NCBI GenBank assembly: GCA_018417955.1
Contig: JACTVC010000003.1
Location: 2,976,001 to 3,040,000, forward strand
Reading direction: 5' to 3'
DNA length: 64,000 nt
Source of the DNA: Laccaria trichodermophora
Lineage: Eukaryota > Basidiomycota > Agaricomycetes > Agaricales > Hydnangiaceae
Below the pieces are notes generated by a model. The model saw nothing but the letters and a program-made list of their open reading frames with translations. It was not told the origin of the DNA and ran no database searches. Made by a program: the position numbers and the translations under genes. Shown here in pieces: positions 43,501 through 52,575 of this stretch (positions are counted from its first letter, which is position 1; every line of letters begins with the position of its first letter).

Positions 43501-45732
43501 TTCCTACATGGGCATTTGGATCAATGGCCTATACAAAGACGAGATCGATTGGCTATTGGCGCACCGTATCCCCTGCTTTATATCTCATAAGCTAGAGGGG
43601 AACGAGTCGGATCACCTAGTTAATGCTGGTTTTGCACAGAAGGACTCTACCTTTGTCAGGGGTACGGCAATCGAGGATTTGAGCCACTCACACAATCGGA
43701 TGGAGGCCTTCTTGCGCAGACAAAATGTAATTATCACTCACTCAGACCATGACGACAACATCGGTAGTGAAGAGCCCTCTGACCCTCCAGCTGTGTTAGC
43801 CACTTCCTTTTCCCTAGCACACAGGGAATGGTCAAGAGGAGGCCCCGCTCCTCCCGCGTACGAATTCGCTCTTAACACCGCTCCATCTGCGCCACCTGCT
43901 GCGACGCCCTCTCCCTTACTTGATATCGACTTCTCCCGTCACGATGCTGACCCACTGGATATAGTGGAGCTGGATCCTCGCCGAGTGGCCTGGATTCGTC
44001 CTCCTCCCGTCATACGCTGCCAGGAGGGTAAATGGGAGAAATGGGCTGAGAAAAACGTAGAGGGTCAATTATTCGTGGCCAAAGTAGCGAAATCCTACAC
44101 GGATTTCGACGGCGTCTCTTACTTCGACCGTGCCCGCAACCGAGAGGTTATTTTGCTGAACGCCGCTCGTATGCTTCCCGGGGTCGTTTCAAAGCCTGAG
44201 GTGTTTGGCTTCCCATGTCCTCGACACCTGCATTTCGTCGAACTGCCACAGAACAAGGCACCACGTCCCGTCAAAGCTTCCTCCTGGCTGTACACGACTC
44301 GGGACCCAACTTCAGTGGATGTAGGACGACGTGCCATACAACCCGATGCAGAAGACCTCCCCTTCAAAGATGAATTCAGAGGAGGGACGTCGGACCAGCC
44401 ACCGTCGCCTCCGCCCAGTCCTGGTCATCAAGGGCCTCCAGCCCCCCGTCACCCAGCGCCCTTGATGGTCGATCTCTTTGATTCGCCAGACATATTGGGT
44501 GTCCCAGACGGTGGGCGACCTATCTCCCCAGTAGACTCGTTACTAGGAGCTCCTCCAGAAGTAGATTGGGGCCTGGATTCAGATGATGCGATGGGGCCCC
44601 AGATCTCTGCACAACCTGTTGAGGACGTGGAAATGCATGGAGTAGATTTAGGCGACGTACCTTCGCCCGCTCGAAATCCATCCCCGTTCTCACCAGAAGT
44701 AGTGGTGGAACCAACCTCCCTGTCAGTTGACCCCCCTCTGATTTCAGCTCCTCAGCCTTCCACTCCTGCGTCCATCCCTAGGACTTCGCGGCTGAGATCT
44801 CCTCTTCGTAAGGGAAGCCGAAAGCATCCGCGTCCGCATTCTCAGTCCCCTTCCCCGCCAAGAAGGAGAGGCGATTCTTACTGCCCCAGTCGTTCTTCCC
44901 ATCCTCGAGGGAGTGAGAGAGCCAACCCTTGGACTCCGACACCAACCCCAGGCTCTTGGTCTGTGCCCAGTGGCCCTTCTAATCCTTGGTCAAACGCGCC
45001 TACTAATAATTCGTGGACCGACTCCTCTAGCGCCAGCGAACAGTCGGCTTTTCGAACCCCGGCTCCAGGATTATCGTCAGCAGGATGGGGTTCAGCCCCG
45101 GGTTATATGCCAACCCTATCCAAAGCCCCTGGTCGATGCATTACCCAGGCTTCTATCCTTCTGAGCAAATCCCCTTACCGGGTTGGCCCCCCTTTGGATT
45201 CCCTCCCATGCCGCCGCATAGCTGTCCGTCTTGTCATAATTGTTCATCAAGCGGTCGTCTACCAACTCCGGTAGTAAACGAGACCCCGTCCCAGCCACCA
45301 GCAGCATCCTTACTAGGCCGTTTACGCTCGCCACCAGCCGTTGAGCCAGTTCGTGCCCCCTCCATTCCCTTAGCACAGCGGTTACGAGACCCAACTCCCC
45401 TGGCCGAGCGCTTACAACCCCCTTTCTCTTTGATGCAATGGATGTCAGGACCGTCTTTGGAATTCGTTCAGGGATCCTCCTCCCGACCTCTACAGGGTGC
45501 CACGCCGACATCTCTACAACAATGTCTGGCAACGGGCCTGGAGGACGAGGACGACGAACCATTAGAGCAGGACAGACCAGTATCCACTAGCCGTGCACGG
45601 AGGAGTTGCAGATCAGGCAGGAAGCAACGCGAGGAGGACCAACGACGTATAGAAGAAGGGAAGACACCAGCAGGAAAGGGCAAGAGAAGGGATCGAATCA
45701 AGAGTAACTCGAGTCTGCGTGCAGGGGGACAC

Positions 45733-46116
45733 TGTGATACGGAGTTGAGGATGCACGCAGCCACGCTTACCAATGCCAGACTTATATTGTTTGTAATTGC
45801 CTTTCGTACTTTAGACATAAAACCACCATCATCTTGCTAACAAGCTCGTGTGATGAGTCTGCTGTGTCCACTGCTGGTAAGACCAAAGGGTGAGCGCCCT
45901 TCATAATGCTTCCTCCTCCACAGGATACGAGAGCCTGTCCTCTGGGTTAACGAGGGTCTGCCTAGGACTTCTAGGCAACCCTAGGGAGATGAGCGCGACC
46001 TCAACAGTCGCGTTCTCTCCAATCACTTCTATTCATCGACACTACACTATGACAAGTTACTATGGTACTACGAGACTTCACACGCACGAAGTCCCTGCAC
46101 GCACTGAGGTTTCACA
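45733..46116 (+). repeat. 3' LTR of the gypsy element
   Basis: This 384-bp terminal repeat is preceded by a purine tract and followed by the target duplication TTCGC. It matches 29356-29738 at about 97% by eye. Confidence 0.95.
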
Positions 46117-46362
46117 TTCGCAGATGGGTACTATCTGTGCGGTACGGGTCTGAATTTTTGGAAGTGGAGAAAGGCCAACTGAAGTCAGCTATTGGGTGCC
46201 CAAGTTTGGATTTTGACCTGGCGCAGGTGGGTCCGAGATACACGAATCTGGCAACAGATGGCCTCGAGTACATGTAGCCATAATCGTCGTACCGTCTTGG
46301 CGTAGGAGACTTTTTTCTGTGGATCAGAAAGTCAGTAAACTAGGAGGAGAGAGAAGAAGACG

Positions 46363-46381
46363 CTATAACGGGAACGGACTT
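46363..46381 (+). promoter_or_regulatory. Conserved upstream block of the secreted-protein family (1)
   Basis: CTATAACGGGAACGGACTT begins a stretch of about 150 bp that recurs upstream of the gene at 51342 (from 51138). Both share GTGAA-CAGCC/AACC, GGGCAATGCT, CCTCCCCACGC and CAATTAC in the same order. Conservation in a region that encodes nothing suggests either recent duplication or shared control. Confidence 0.55.
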
Positions 46382-46544
46382 AAGTCGAAACCGACGTCAA
46401 AAGTGAATCAGCCGTACATCTGGGGCCTGGGCAATGCTGAGGCCTCCCCACGCCCAATTACTTTCCCTCTGTGCTTCTCGAATTACCCCAGGGACTCCAA
46501 AAGTAGCTCCTTGGGGTACAAGAATTATTGCCGTTGCTCTCTAG

Positions 46545-46850
46545 CCATCAACTGCTCTCCTTGAATTCTTCACTCGGTCTTTTCCTCGCGGCGGTCAGTC
46601 TGGCAGTTGCCGCACCAGCCCCTGTCACAGAGCCCTCGTCCTGGCGGATAAGGCCATTATCAAGGCGGCTGCCTCTTCCAATGCTAATGATGCAGATTAC
46701 CATACAGCACTGGAATCCGACTCTACAAAGGCATGCTTTCCGCCAGACAGATCGTGCGGTTCGGGTCATTTTTGTTGTGATGGAGTTTGTATGGCTGGAC
46801 GCTTTGACGTTTCTTCCTTCAAGTCAAAGGTATTTTCAAACGGTCTGGAG
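46545..46850 (+). pseudogene. Small secreted Cys-rich protein 2 (start lost, frameshift)
   Basis: The signal-peptide part (LNSSLGLFLAAVSLAVAAPA) lacks the expected ATG because sequence just upstream is deleted. After VTEPSS the frame shifts by one, and only then is the mature part readable: KAIIKAAASSNANDADYH, DSTKACFPPDRSC, GSGHFCCDGVC. The six-cysteine region is well kept up to the fifth cysteine, but the intron donor that follows has changed from GTGTGT to GCTGGA. It is a recent pseudogene of the family. Confidence 0.75.
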
Positions 46851-47068
46851 CAATGGCAAAAAGGGGTTGATGCAAGCTAGCCCATCTGAGCAAGGGAAGG
46901 ATATTTATCTGTATAATGCTTCAACGTGTAATTGTATTATGTGCATGGCTAGAAGGACGTGCAGAAAAAGGGGGTCGCAAAGGATTTCAGAACTCACCTA
47001 CCTACCACCAACTGTCAACCTGCTCTTCTAAAGTTGTCGAAACTTGGTCAACAAGACACAGCTGTAAA

Positions 47069-47382
47069 ATGTACAAGTTGACCTCTTCACTCGCTCTCGT
47101 CCTTAGTACAACGGTCAGACTCGCAATCGCAGTGCCATCACCCTCAGCTTCCAGTGCTATCGTCCCTGCCGTGGCCAATTTCTTCAACGAAACCCTTATT
47201 AATGCCGAGAATGGCGGTTCAAAGTTCGAACCTGACTCTTCAAAGGCATGCTTTCCTTGCGGTCATCTTTGTTGTGAAGGACCGGAGTGTCTGGTGCATC
47301 GTTTTCTTGACCATGAATGAGCGCTTTGTTGTTTCCTTCCGCTAAGTAAGGGCATTTGTAGAATGGCCATTTATGCGGTTGA
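47069..47382 (+). CDS. Small secreted Cys-rich protein 3 (altered last exon)
   Basis: Exon 1 (47069-47293) encodes a signal peptide (MYKLTSSLALVLSTTVRLAI), a spacer with NFFNETLINAENGGSKFEPD and the knot region KACFPCGHLCCEGPECL. The intron ends at GGCATTTGTAG. Exon 2 (47362-47382) encodes NGHLCG and TGA, giving six cysteines in the order C-x2-C-x3-CC-x4-C-x5-C. In the paralogue at 50238 the sequence of this exon lies outside the gene, about 120 bp past its stop, after a similar TGTAG. A deletion between two TGTAG sites seems to have removed the old last exon and put former 3' flank in its place. Expected product: about 81 residues, secreted. If the intron is not spliced the frame runs on to a TGA at 47318-47320. 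Confidence 0.7.
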
Positions 47383-47453
47383 AAGCGCTGACAGAATGGG
47401 TTGAAATGCGAGTAAGCAGGGAGAAGAATTTGTTGGATGCTGTGATGTAAGTA

Positions 47454-47533
47454 TTTTTTTTTTTTTGTGTCAAATTATAGTCTATTGGGGTGGAGCCCCA
47501 TGTCAGACTTTACAACTTGTAGACTACCTAAGG
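47454..47533 (-). mobile_element. Short poly(A) retroposon with 10-bp target duplication
   Basis: About 80 bp flanked by perfect direct repeats GATGTAAGTA (47444-47453 and 47534-47543). It starts with a run of about 14 T on +, so on the minus strand it ends in poly(A). It contains GGGGTGGAGCCCC, a small hairpin. Related DNA after the gene at 50238 lacks this segment. The structure is that of a SINE-like or LINE-tail insertion made by target-primed reverse transcription. Confidence 0.75.
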
Positions 47534-47543
47534 GATGTAAGTA

Positions 47544-49526
47544 TAGTCGTAATACCTGGATAACCGAAAAAAGGGCCACAAGGAGGGATGAGCTTGAACG
47601 AAGCGCGGATGCCAATCAGGAAACTGGTATTTTTCCATAGATCACGCGGTTCTATGGAGGTAGCATAGCCTCTGTAGGTCTCTGTAGGTGATGAGTGGTG
47701 GCAGCAATCTTTGTAGGTATGTGTAGGTAATAAACTAAGATACAGCAAGCTAGCAAATTTTTACTGGGTTTCTCGCAAATCCATACCCTTCCGGCAGTGT
47801 TCACACATTTGAATGATTGTTCTGCGTGTACATGCTATTGTTGCCTTGTTTGTCTTCTCCCGTGTCGTTTCGGATTTTGAAGGTAGTAGAACAAAATCTA
47901 ATACTGTTTCGTAACAGCATATCTAGAGTGATGACGAGGGTAAGTGAGGGCCGGGAATTCAACATATCGACGAGCTTGTTGTGTAAAGTTTATTGAGGGT
48001 GTCTAGAGGTGATAGAAGAAGGCGTTGTCACGGTTGAGGATGGCGTGTGCATTATTTAATGTAGCAGGTGATAGTGTCGTTGAGAGATCGACTACGCGCA
48101 CCCGCTGGTCGAGGGTGGGCAGAGGTTGTTTATTATTAACCTTTTTGGCGAGTAAGTAACTTAACGAAAATTGAACGAAAAAGTATTCGTGAAGTCCGTT
48201 CGAACTCCGACGTCATGTGATCATGTTGAATTCTATTCCTTCCCACCGCCCTTTCTTCCTAGGCTCGTGACCAGCCTGTATATGATAACTTCGATATACA
48301 GGCTGGTCTATCTGAGTTTAAATCCCCATACCGCGCGGCTCCCACGCCAGTTGCCATAAAAGGTTCGTAATTTCTGACCTCCCCTAAACAATCCGGTCCG
48401 GCCCACGCCAAATCTATCCGGCCTACGATTTGCTTTCATCTCTGGCCCTTGCTTCCAACACATAATCATCTTTCAAATATGCACCCCAGAAGCGCAGCTG
48501 ATATATTAGCATCTGCCACATTTGAGCCAACAAAAAATCCCGTAAACGTGCAGTAAGAACATCAAATGCAGGTTTGAGAAGTGCGACAGGAAAATTTCCA
48601 ATTTCTTGAAGTGCCTTGTTGGTGTTCAATGATACAGACGTGTGGTCCATGAGAAAACGCGCTGATTTCACGCAATGGAGATCATGAAATACAGTGGAAC
48701 GCGGTGTGCGTCGTGCGACACGTGCGGATTGTTTAGGGGAGGTCAGAAATCATCGAACCTTTTATGGAAAGAGGCGTGGGAGGTGCGCGGTACGTGGATT
48801 TAAACTCAGATTTACCGGTCTGTATATCGCAGGTACTTCTCATATACAGAACGGTCACTGGTCTACTTTCTTCCCACCGTTCTTCCTTCCCACATCTGCG
48901 TGCTTTTGTCACTCCTCTCCCGATCAAACACTCTGTGTTAACGGCTTTTCTCTCTCAACTCGTGCCTGAGACCTAAATCTGAACGGTGAGCAACTACCTT
49001 TCATCACCACCAACCTCTCAACCGCTCACCTCTACTCAGCTATGGCCCAGTGGTCTGTTGTGATGATCCCGATGCCAACTCCACCCTGTAAGTCTCTCTT
49101 ATTGAGTCGATATATTCGTTTTCCCCCTCATCGAGGTCGAGCTTGGAATGGAATCAGTCTGCATCTCCTGCCTGTCTGCGTGGTCCACTGAGTTTCTTTC
49201 TTTCAGATTGAAAACTTGTGGCTGTTCATGATCAACTTACATGCACGCGTGACCTGGCCTACCAATTTGAAGGCTGGGCAACTACCTTCTATGGCCCTTT
49301 TGTCAGGGCTGAGCTCGAAGTTGAATCCGTTCGGATCCCCAGCCCATCCACGCGGTCCGAGTGTTTTTGTACTTTCAGAACAGTACTGGAAACTCGCGGC
49401 TTTCTTTCTCAACTTGTGCCCACGACCTGGCCTACAAATTTTTGAATGGCAAGCAACCACCTTTCATCATCAACACCCTCTCAACCACTCACCTCTACTC
49501 AGCTGTCCCCCACTGCTCTTATTCAA
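47544..49526. other. Accessory spacer with an inverted-repeat element and duplications
   Basis: This stretch holds short GTAGGTATGTGTAGG-type repeats at 47650-47740 and an inverted-repeat element at 48267-48861 (listed separately). A duplication follows: 49000-49055 (TTTCATCACCACCAACCTCT, then CTCACCTCTACTCAGCT) recurs at about 49460-49505. I see no intact gene. A minus-strand frame at 48423-48671 within the inverted-repeat element is unrecognised. Confidence 0.45.
48267..48861. mobile_element. Non-autonomous element with ~130-bp imperfect inverted repeats
   Basis: The left arm (48267-48396) and right arm (48725-48861) are inverted copies. They share TCTGAGTTTAAATCC, TACCGCGC, CTCCCACGCC, CCATAAAAGGTTCG and TTTCTGACCTCCCCTAAACA. 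The outer ends diverge and each arm contains its own small hairpin built on TGTATAT/ATATACA. No transposase is present and no clear target duplication was found, although CTTCCCACCG occurs on both outer sides. Confidence 0.65.
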
Positions 49527-49895
49527 ATGGAGTCTGACAATGATGCCTCAACATTGGTACGTCATTTGCTGAGAAACTTTCATTTATTGACCAACTTTCT
49601 AGATCACGGCGCGTACCTCTAACGCCCGTGGGGCTGTCAAAATTTTTGAAGTCGCTTATGGCCTTCTGACGACCCTCAAGGATTTCCACGAGAACACAAA
49701 GGGAGACCTCAGAGTTGCACAGTAAGCTCCCTCTTTCTGTCTTTTGTCAGTATTCAAGAAGCCCCAAACAGCAAGCACACCAAAGTTGTCGACACCACCA
49801 CGGTGCGCCCTATCCAACTCGGAGCTGAGGACTTTGCCGCTGCTAGAGAGGAATGGAAGGATGTCGTGTTCTCGGATGAGGAGGATTTGGCTTAG
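49527..49895 (+). CDS. Small acidic protein, unknown
   Basis: Three exons give about 108 residues: MESDNDASTL, then ITARTSNARGAVKIFEVAYG, LLTTLKDFHENTKGDLRVAH, and a last exon with IQEAPNSKHTKVVDTTTVRP, REEWKDVVFSDEEDLA and TAG. I do not recognise it. The second intron would be only 29 nt (GTAAGC to GTCAG), which is exceptionally short; without it the frame stops at TAA. The gene lies within a duplicated, repeat-rich stretch, so it may be part of a mobile element or a relic. Confidence 0.45.
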
Positions 49896-50237
49896 GCAGT
49901 TGAACCTATAACTACTTTGTATTAGATACAAGTAGTTTTACATGCTTAATATATTATGACCTACTCTCCTCTCGGAACCTCTGACCCAAATAGCCTACGT
50001 GATATCACACCTACAGGTGCCTATCGTCGCCTCTATAGTCACATAGTTACCTACAGAAGCCTCTATATCAGGCTACCTCCTACCCACCTCCGGAAGCTAT
50101 GGAGGCTCCATAGGCCTCCATAGGTCTTTGCCAAATTCCTGATGTTCCTTGGCATATAAAGGTCATCACCGTCCCTCTCTCTTATCAACTGCTCTCCCTC
50201 TGCCGTCGATAGTGGGTCAACAACACAAAGGCACAAG

Positions 50238-50603
50238 ATGCACAAGTTCACCTCTTCACTCGGTCTTTTCCTCGCAGTGGCCAGTCTGGCATTCGCCACG
50301 CCATCCCCCGCAGAGTCCTCAGTTCCTGCCGCCCTCGTCTGGGCCAACGGAGCCCTGATCAAGGCAGGTGCCTCACCCGGTGCCAATGACGCTGGCCACA
50401 GTTCACCACCCAAATTCCCTCCGAAGAAATGCTTTTCGTCGGACTTGAACTCGTGCCAGCCGGGTTGGTTTTGTTGTCAAGGAGTTTGTGATGTGTGTCA
50501 TTTGCTGAATGTTTTGATGTTTTCTTTCTCTGAATGGAGGTGTTTGTAGGTCGGTACTCTGTGTCCGGACTCCGACAAAAGACTGGCAGAAAGAGTATCT
50601 TAA
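50238..50603 (+). CDS. Small secreted Cys-rich protein 4 (intact)
   Basis: Exon 1 (50238-50492) and exon 2 (50550-50603) encode 102 residues. The signal peptide is MHKFTSSLGLFLAVASLAFA. A variable spacer (SVPAALVWANGALIKAGASP) precedes the compact end KCFSSDLNSCQPGWFCCQGV, then CDVGTLCPDSDKRLAERVS. Cysteines follow C-x7-C-x5-CC-x3-C-x5-C, the order of inhibitor-cystine-knot peptides, so a knotted secreted peptide (effector-like or antimicrobial-like) is a fair guess but unproven. The intron splits the knot between cysteines five and six. A TATAAAG motif at 50155 and the CAACACAAAGGCACAAG leader are shared with the copy at 51342. Confidence 0.85.
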
Positions 50604-51091
50604 GGCTGGCGCCAGCTAGCTATACAAAAAGGAAGGGGGGATAAGCATCTGTAAAATGTTTCAGTGTGCAATCGTATGGCTTGAAAGGACGGATGGAAAA
50701 GGGATACATGTTCTCGAAAAGGGCTGTAGAATGGCCATTTATGCGGTTGAAAGCGCTGACAGAATGGGTTGAAACGCGAGTAAGCAGAAAGAAGAATCTG
50801 TTGAATGCTTTGATGTGTACTAATCGTGATGCGTTAATAACCGAAAAAGGGCCACAAGGAAGAATGAATTTGAGTGAAGCGTGCCGCCTATGACCGTAAT
50901 TCGGAATGAACCACTTGATTGGAATGGATTGGCTTGCGAATGACCGGGGTGAAGAATAGTGTGCAGCGTTGTCCAGATGCGATATTACGATTTGAGAGTG
51001 ACTTTGACGGAGGGGGAGAAAGGGAGCGTTATGCACCCAGGGACCGAAGAGACGGATATTACGAGGGACGAGGTGACCAGTACATGCACAT
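50604..51091. other. 3' flank of secreted protein 4
   Basis: This contains the block AATGGCCATTTATGCGGTTG (from 50731) with its surroundings, homologous to the last exon and 3' flank of the gene at 47069. No separate gene is seen. Confidence 0.5.
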
Positions 51092-51137
51092 ATGAGCCGT
51101 GATAGCGGGAGACATCTTCATCAAGGAGGTGAAGGCA

Positions 51138-51156
51138 CTATAACGGGAACGGACTT
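51138..51156 (+). promoter_or_regulatory. Conserved upstream block of the secreted-protein family (2)
   Basis: This is the counterpart of 46363-46381 (CTATAACGGGAACGGACTT) and lies about 185-205 bp before the ATG at 51342. A TATAAAG follows at about 51284. Confidence 0.55.
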
Positions 51157-51341
51157 CGGACGGACGTCGAAAGTGAACCAACCACACATCCATCTGGGCA
51201 ATGCTCGAGCCTCCCCACGCTCAATTACGCTCCCTCCGTGCTTCTCGAATTCACTAGGGGTTTCAAGCGTCCTTCCTTGGCGTATAAAGGTCGTCACTGT
51301 CCCTCTCTATTATCAACTGCGCAGCAACACAAAGGCATAAG

Positions 51342-51703
51342 ATGCACAAGCTCACCTCTTCACTTGGTTTTTTCCTCGCAGTGGCCAGTCTGGCATTCGC
51401 CGCGCCATCCCTCACAGAGTCCTCAGTTTCTGCCGCCTTCGTCCGGGCCGATGGAGCCCTCCTTACCAAGGCAGGTGCCTCGCCCAGTGCCAATGACGCT
51501 GGCCGCAGTGCGGCACTCAAACCCCCTGGAAAGGCATGCCTTTCGCCGGGCGACTGGTGCCCGTCGCCTTGGATGTGTTGTCAAGGATTTTGTATCGTGT
51601 GTCATTTGCTGAACGTTTTGATGTTTCTTTCTTTAAAGGGAGGTGTTTGTAGATCAATAGCCTGTGTCCTGACTCTGACAAAGGACTGGCGGAAAGAGTT
51701 TGA
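51342..51703 (+). CDS. Small secreted Cys-rich protein 5 (intact)
   Basis: This is the closest paralogue of the gene at 50238. Exon 1 (51342-51596) and exon 2 (51653-51703) encode 101 residues: signal peptide MHKLTSSLGFFLAVASLAFA, a spacer with GASPSANDAGRSAALKPPGK, and the knot region ACLSPGDWCPSPWMCCQGFC, then IINSLCPDSDKGLAERV. The pattern is C-x6-C-x5-CC-x3-C-x5-C, again split by the intron after the fifth cysteine. Loop residues between cysteines differ more from copy 4 than do signal peptide and introns, which is what positive selection on a secreted peptide would give; this was not calculated. Confidence 0.85.
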
Positions 51704-52575
51704 TCTTCAGTCTGGCGCCAGCTAGCTCTATCGACAGGAAGGGGGGACAAGCATCTGTAAAATGCTTCAGTGTGTAATCGTATTACGTGGATGGCTTGAA
51801 AGAACGGACGTAACAGACACATCCTCGAGGGATTTCAGAACCTTATCCAGGAAGGTTTCGCAATTCTTGAGAAAGATTGCAGAGTGAGGGGTGAACGGTG
51901 CTGTTGAAGTAGCTCGCTGACACGGCAAGATGATCCCAATACTGGAAGGAGATTTTGAGGTAGTGGAGTGCAGCTTGCACAAGATGTTCGATTTTACGAC
52001 GAGGTGCTTACAGAGTAGGTGGAATGTGGGCATTGCCAATGGACTTCAAGTCTGGGTATGCGATTGAATAGAATGGGCCCGCATGTCAGGTATTGTTGAA
52101 AATACTAAAATCCGTCGCGTGCTCAAATGCGTCAGAAGGACAAATAACCTAGCTTTCGTCCAGCGTCCACAGAGTCGTTGGAGAAATTGACGAGATGCTT
52201 TTTTCCGTGGATATGGAGTTGATATGGAGTCCATAACTGTCTTTTCAAAAAGAAAAGAAAAACCGGCAAACTGCTAGTCCCATAAAGAACTGACATTGGA
52301 TGGCACGGCCTTTACTCCCATGTTTGCCGCATCTACTAGTCGCGCGTGTTAGCTACAACCACGAGCATGGGGTAAAGAACTCACTCAGCGAACTTTGGAG
52401 TGAGTGGCTGTGTGTGTGGTTATTTGCAGCTATTATTATTATAACCCGCCCACCATTGTTCCTCGTGTTGCTTGGACGCTGTTCACATTTTTGTCCTCTT
52501 TTTATCGCGCCACCCTTCTTTCTACAACCACTACAACCCAAAAAACACTTTTCTAACCACAACAAACACCCAGAA
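51704..52575. other. Intergenic
   Basis: I see no gene or repeat here. The plus-strand frame entering from 52300 is open upstream of the ATG at 52576, but its first 92 codons are hydrophobic and unlike the rest, so they are probably 5' leader. Confidence 0.5.

Larger units (their letters stand above)
38574..45740 (+). pseudogene. Third ORF of the gypsy element, decayed and interrupted
   Basis: Downstream of pol a further protein of unknown role begins at 38574 (MTAQLPRFEIQSHHTVQIGE, AWELWSPNSKQIPFLPGMME). It shifts frame near 38720-38740, is interrupted by the inverted-repeat element (38762-43022), and continues after it (HRHLGRFDPCVSPQYSFGHP, then WIDWIEQHQTTPSWS) to a TGA at 43466-43468. 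The same frame reopens at once with MADDSYMGIWINGLYKDEID, IPCFISHKLEG and a long Pro/Ser-rich tail with many SP/PS dipeptides, then shifts frame again near 45090-45120 to end in Arg/Glu-rich sequence before the 3' LTR. Similar proteins with a W-I-N-G plus PCFIxH segment are often predicted beside agaricomycete retrotransposons, to my recollection. At least two frameshifts, one stop and one insertion mean this copy is not functional. Confidence 0.7.
29356..46116 (+). mobile_element. Full-length Ty3/gypsy chromovirus with nested element
   Basis: The long terminal repeats are 29356-29738 (383 bp) and 45733-46116 (384 bp). Both begin TGTGATACGG and end GGTTTCACA, and they differ at roughly ten positions. 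A 5-bp duplication TTCGC flanks the whole (29351-29355 and 46117-46121). Between them lie a likely primer-binding site, a 2670-codon uninterrupted gag-pol with chromodomain, a decayed third ORF and a purine tract (AGGGGGA, 45723-45729). A 4.26-kb inverted-repeat element is inserted in ORF3. Without it the retrotransposon is about 12.5 kb, large for the group because of a long gag region and the extra ORF. The intact gag-pol and similar LTRs indicate a fairly recent insertion. Confidence 0.95.
29051..46153 (+). pseudogene. Small secreted Cys-rich protein 1, split by an LTR retrotransposon
   Basis: This is the first member of a tandem family (others at 46545, 47069, 50238 and 51342). Exon 1 (29051-29306) has the family signal peptide (MRKLTSSLALFKFLAAPAAP) and the family phrase IEPDSSQAC. 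A small deletion after that cysteine shifts the frame, so the expected GHICCEGVC is out of frame and a TGA intervenes. Next comes the family intron donor GTGTGTCAT. About 50 bp into that intron sits a complete LTR element (29356-46116) flanked by TTCGC on both sides. Directly after it the intron ends in CGCAG, and exon 2 (46124-46153) reads MGTICAVRV and TGA, matching exon 2 of the intact paralogues. The gene is dead by frameshift and probably also by the insertion. Confidence 0.8.

Noticed and set aside
45085..45840. Separate 251-codon gene before the 3' LTR
   Set aside because: It is the frameshifted continuation of the retrotransposon's ORF3 and its end runs into the LTR.
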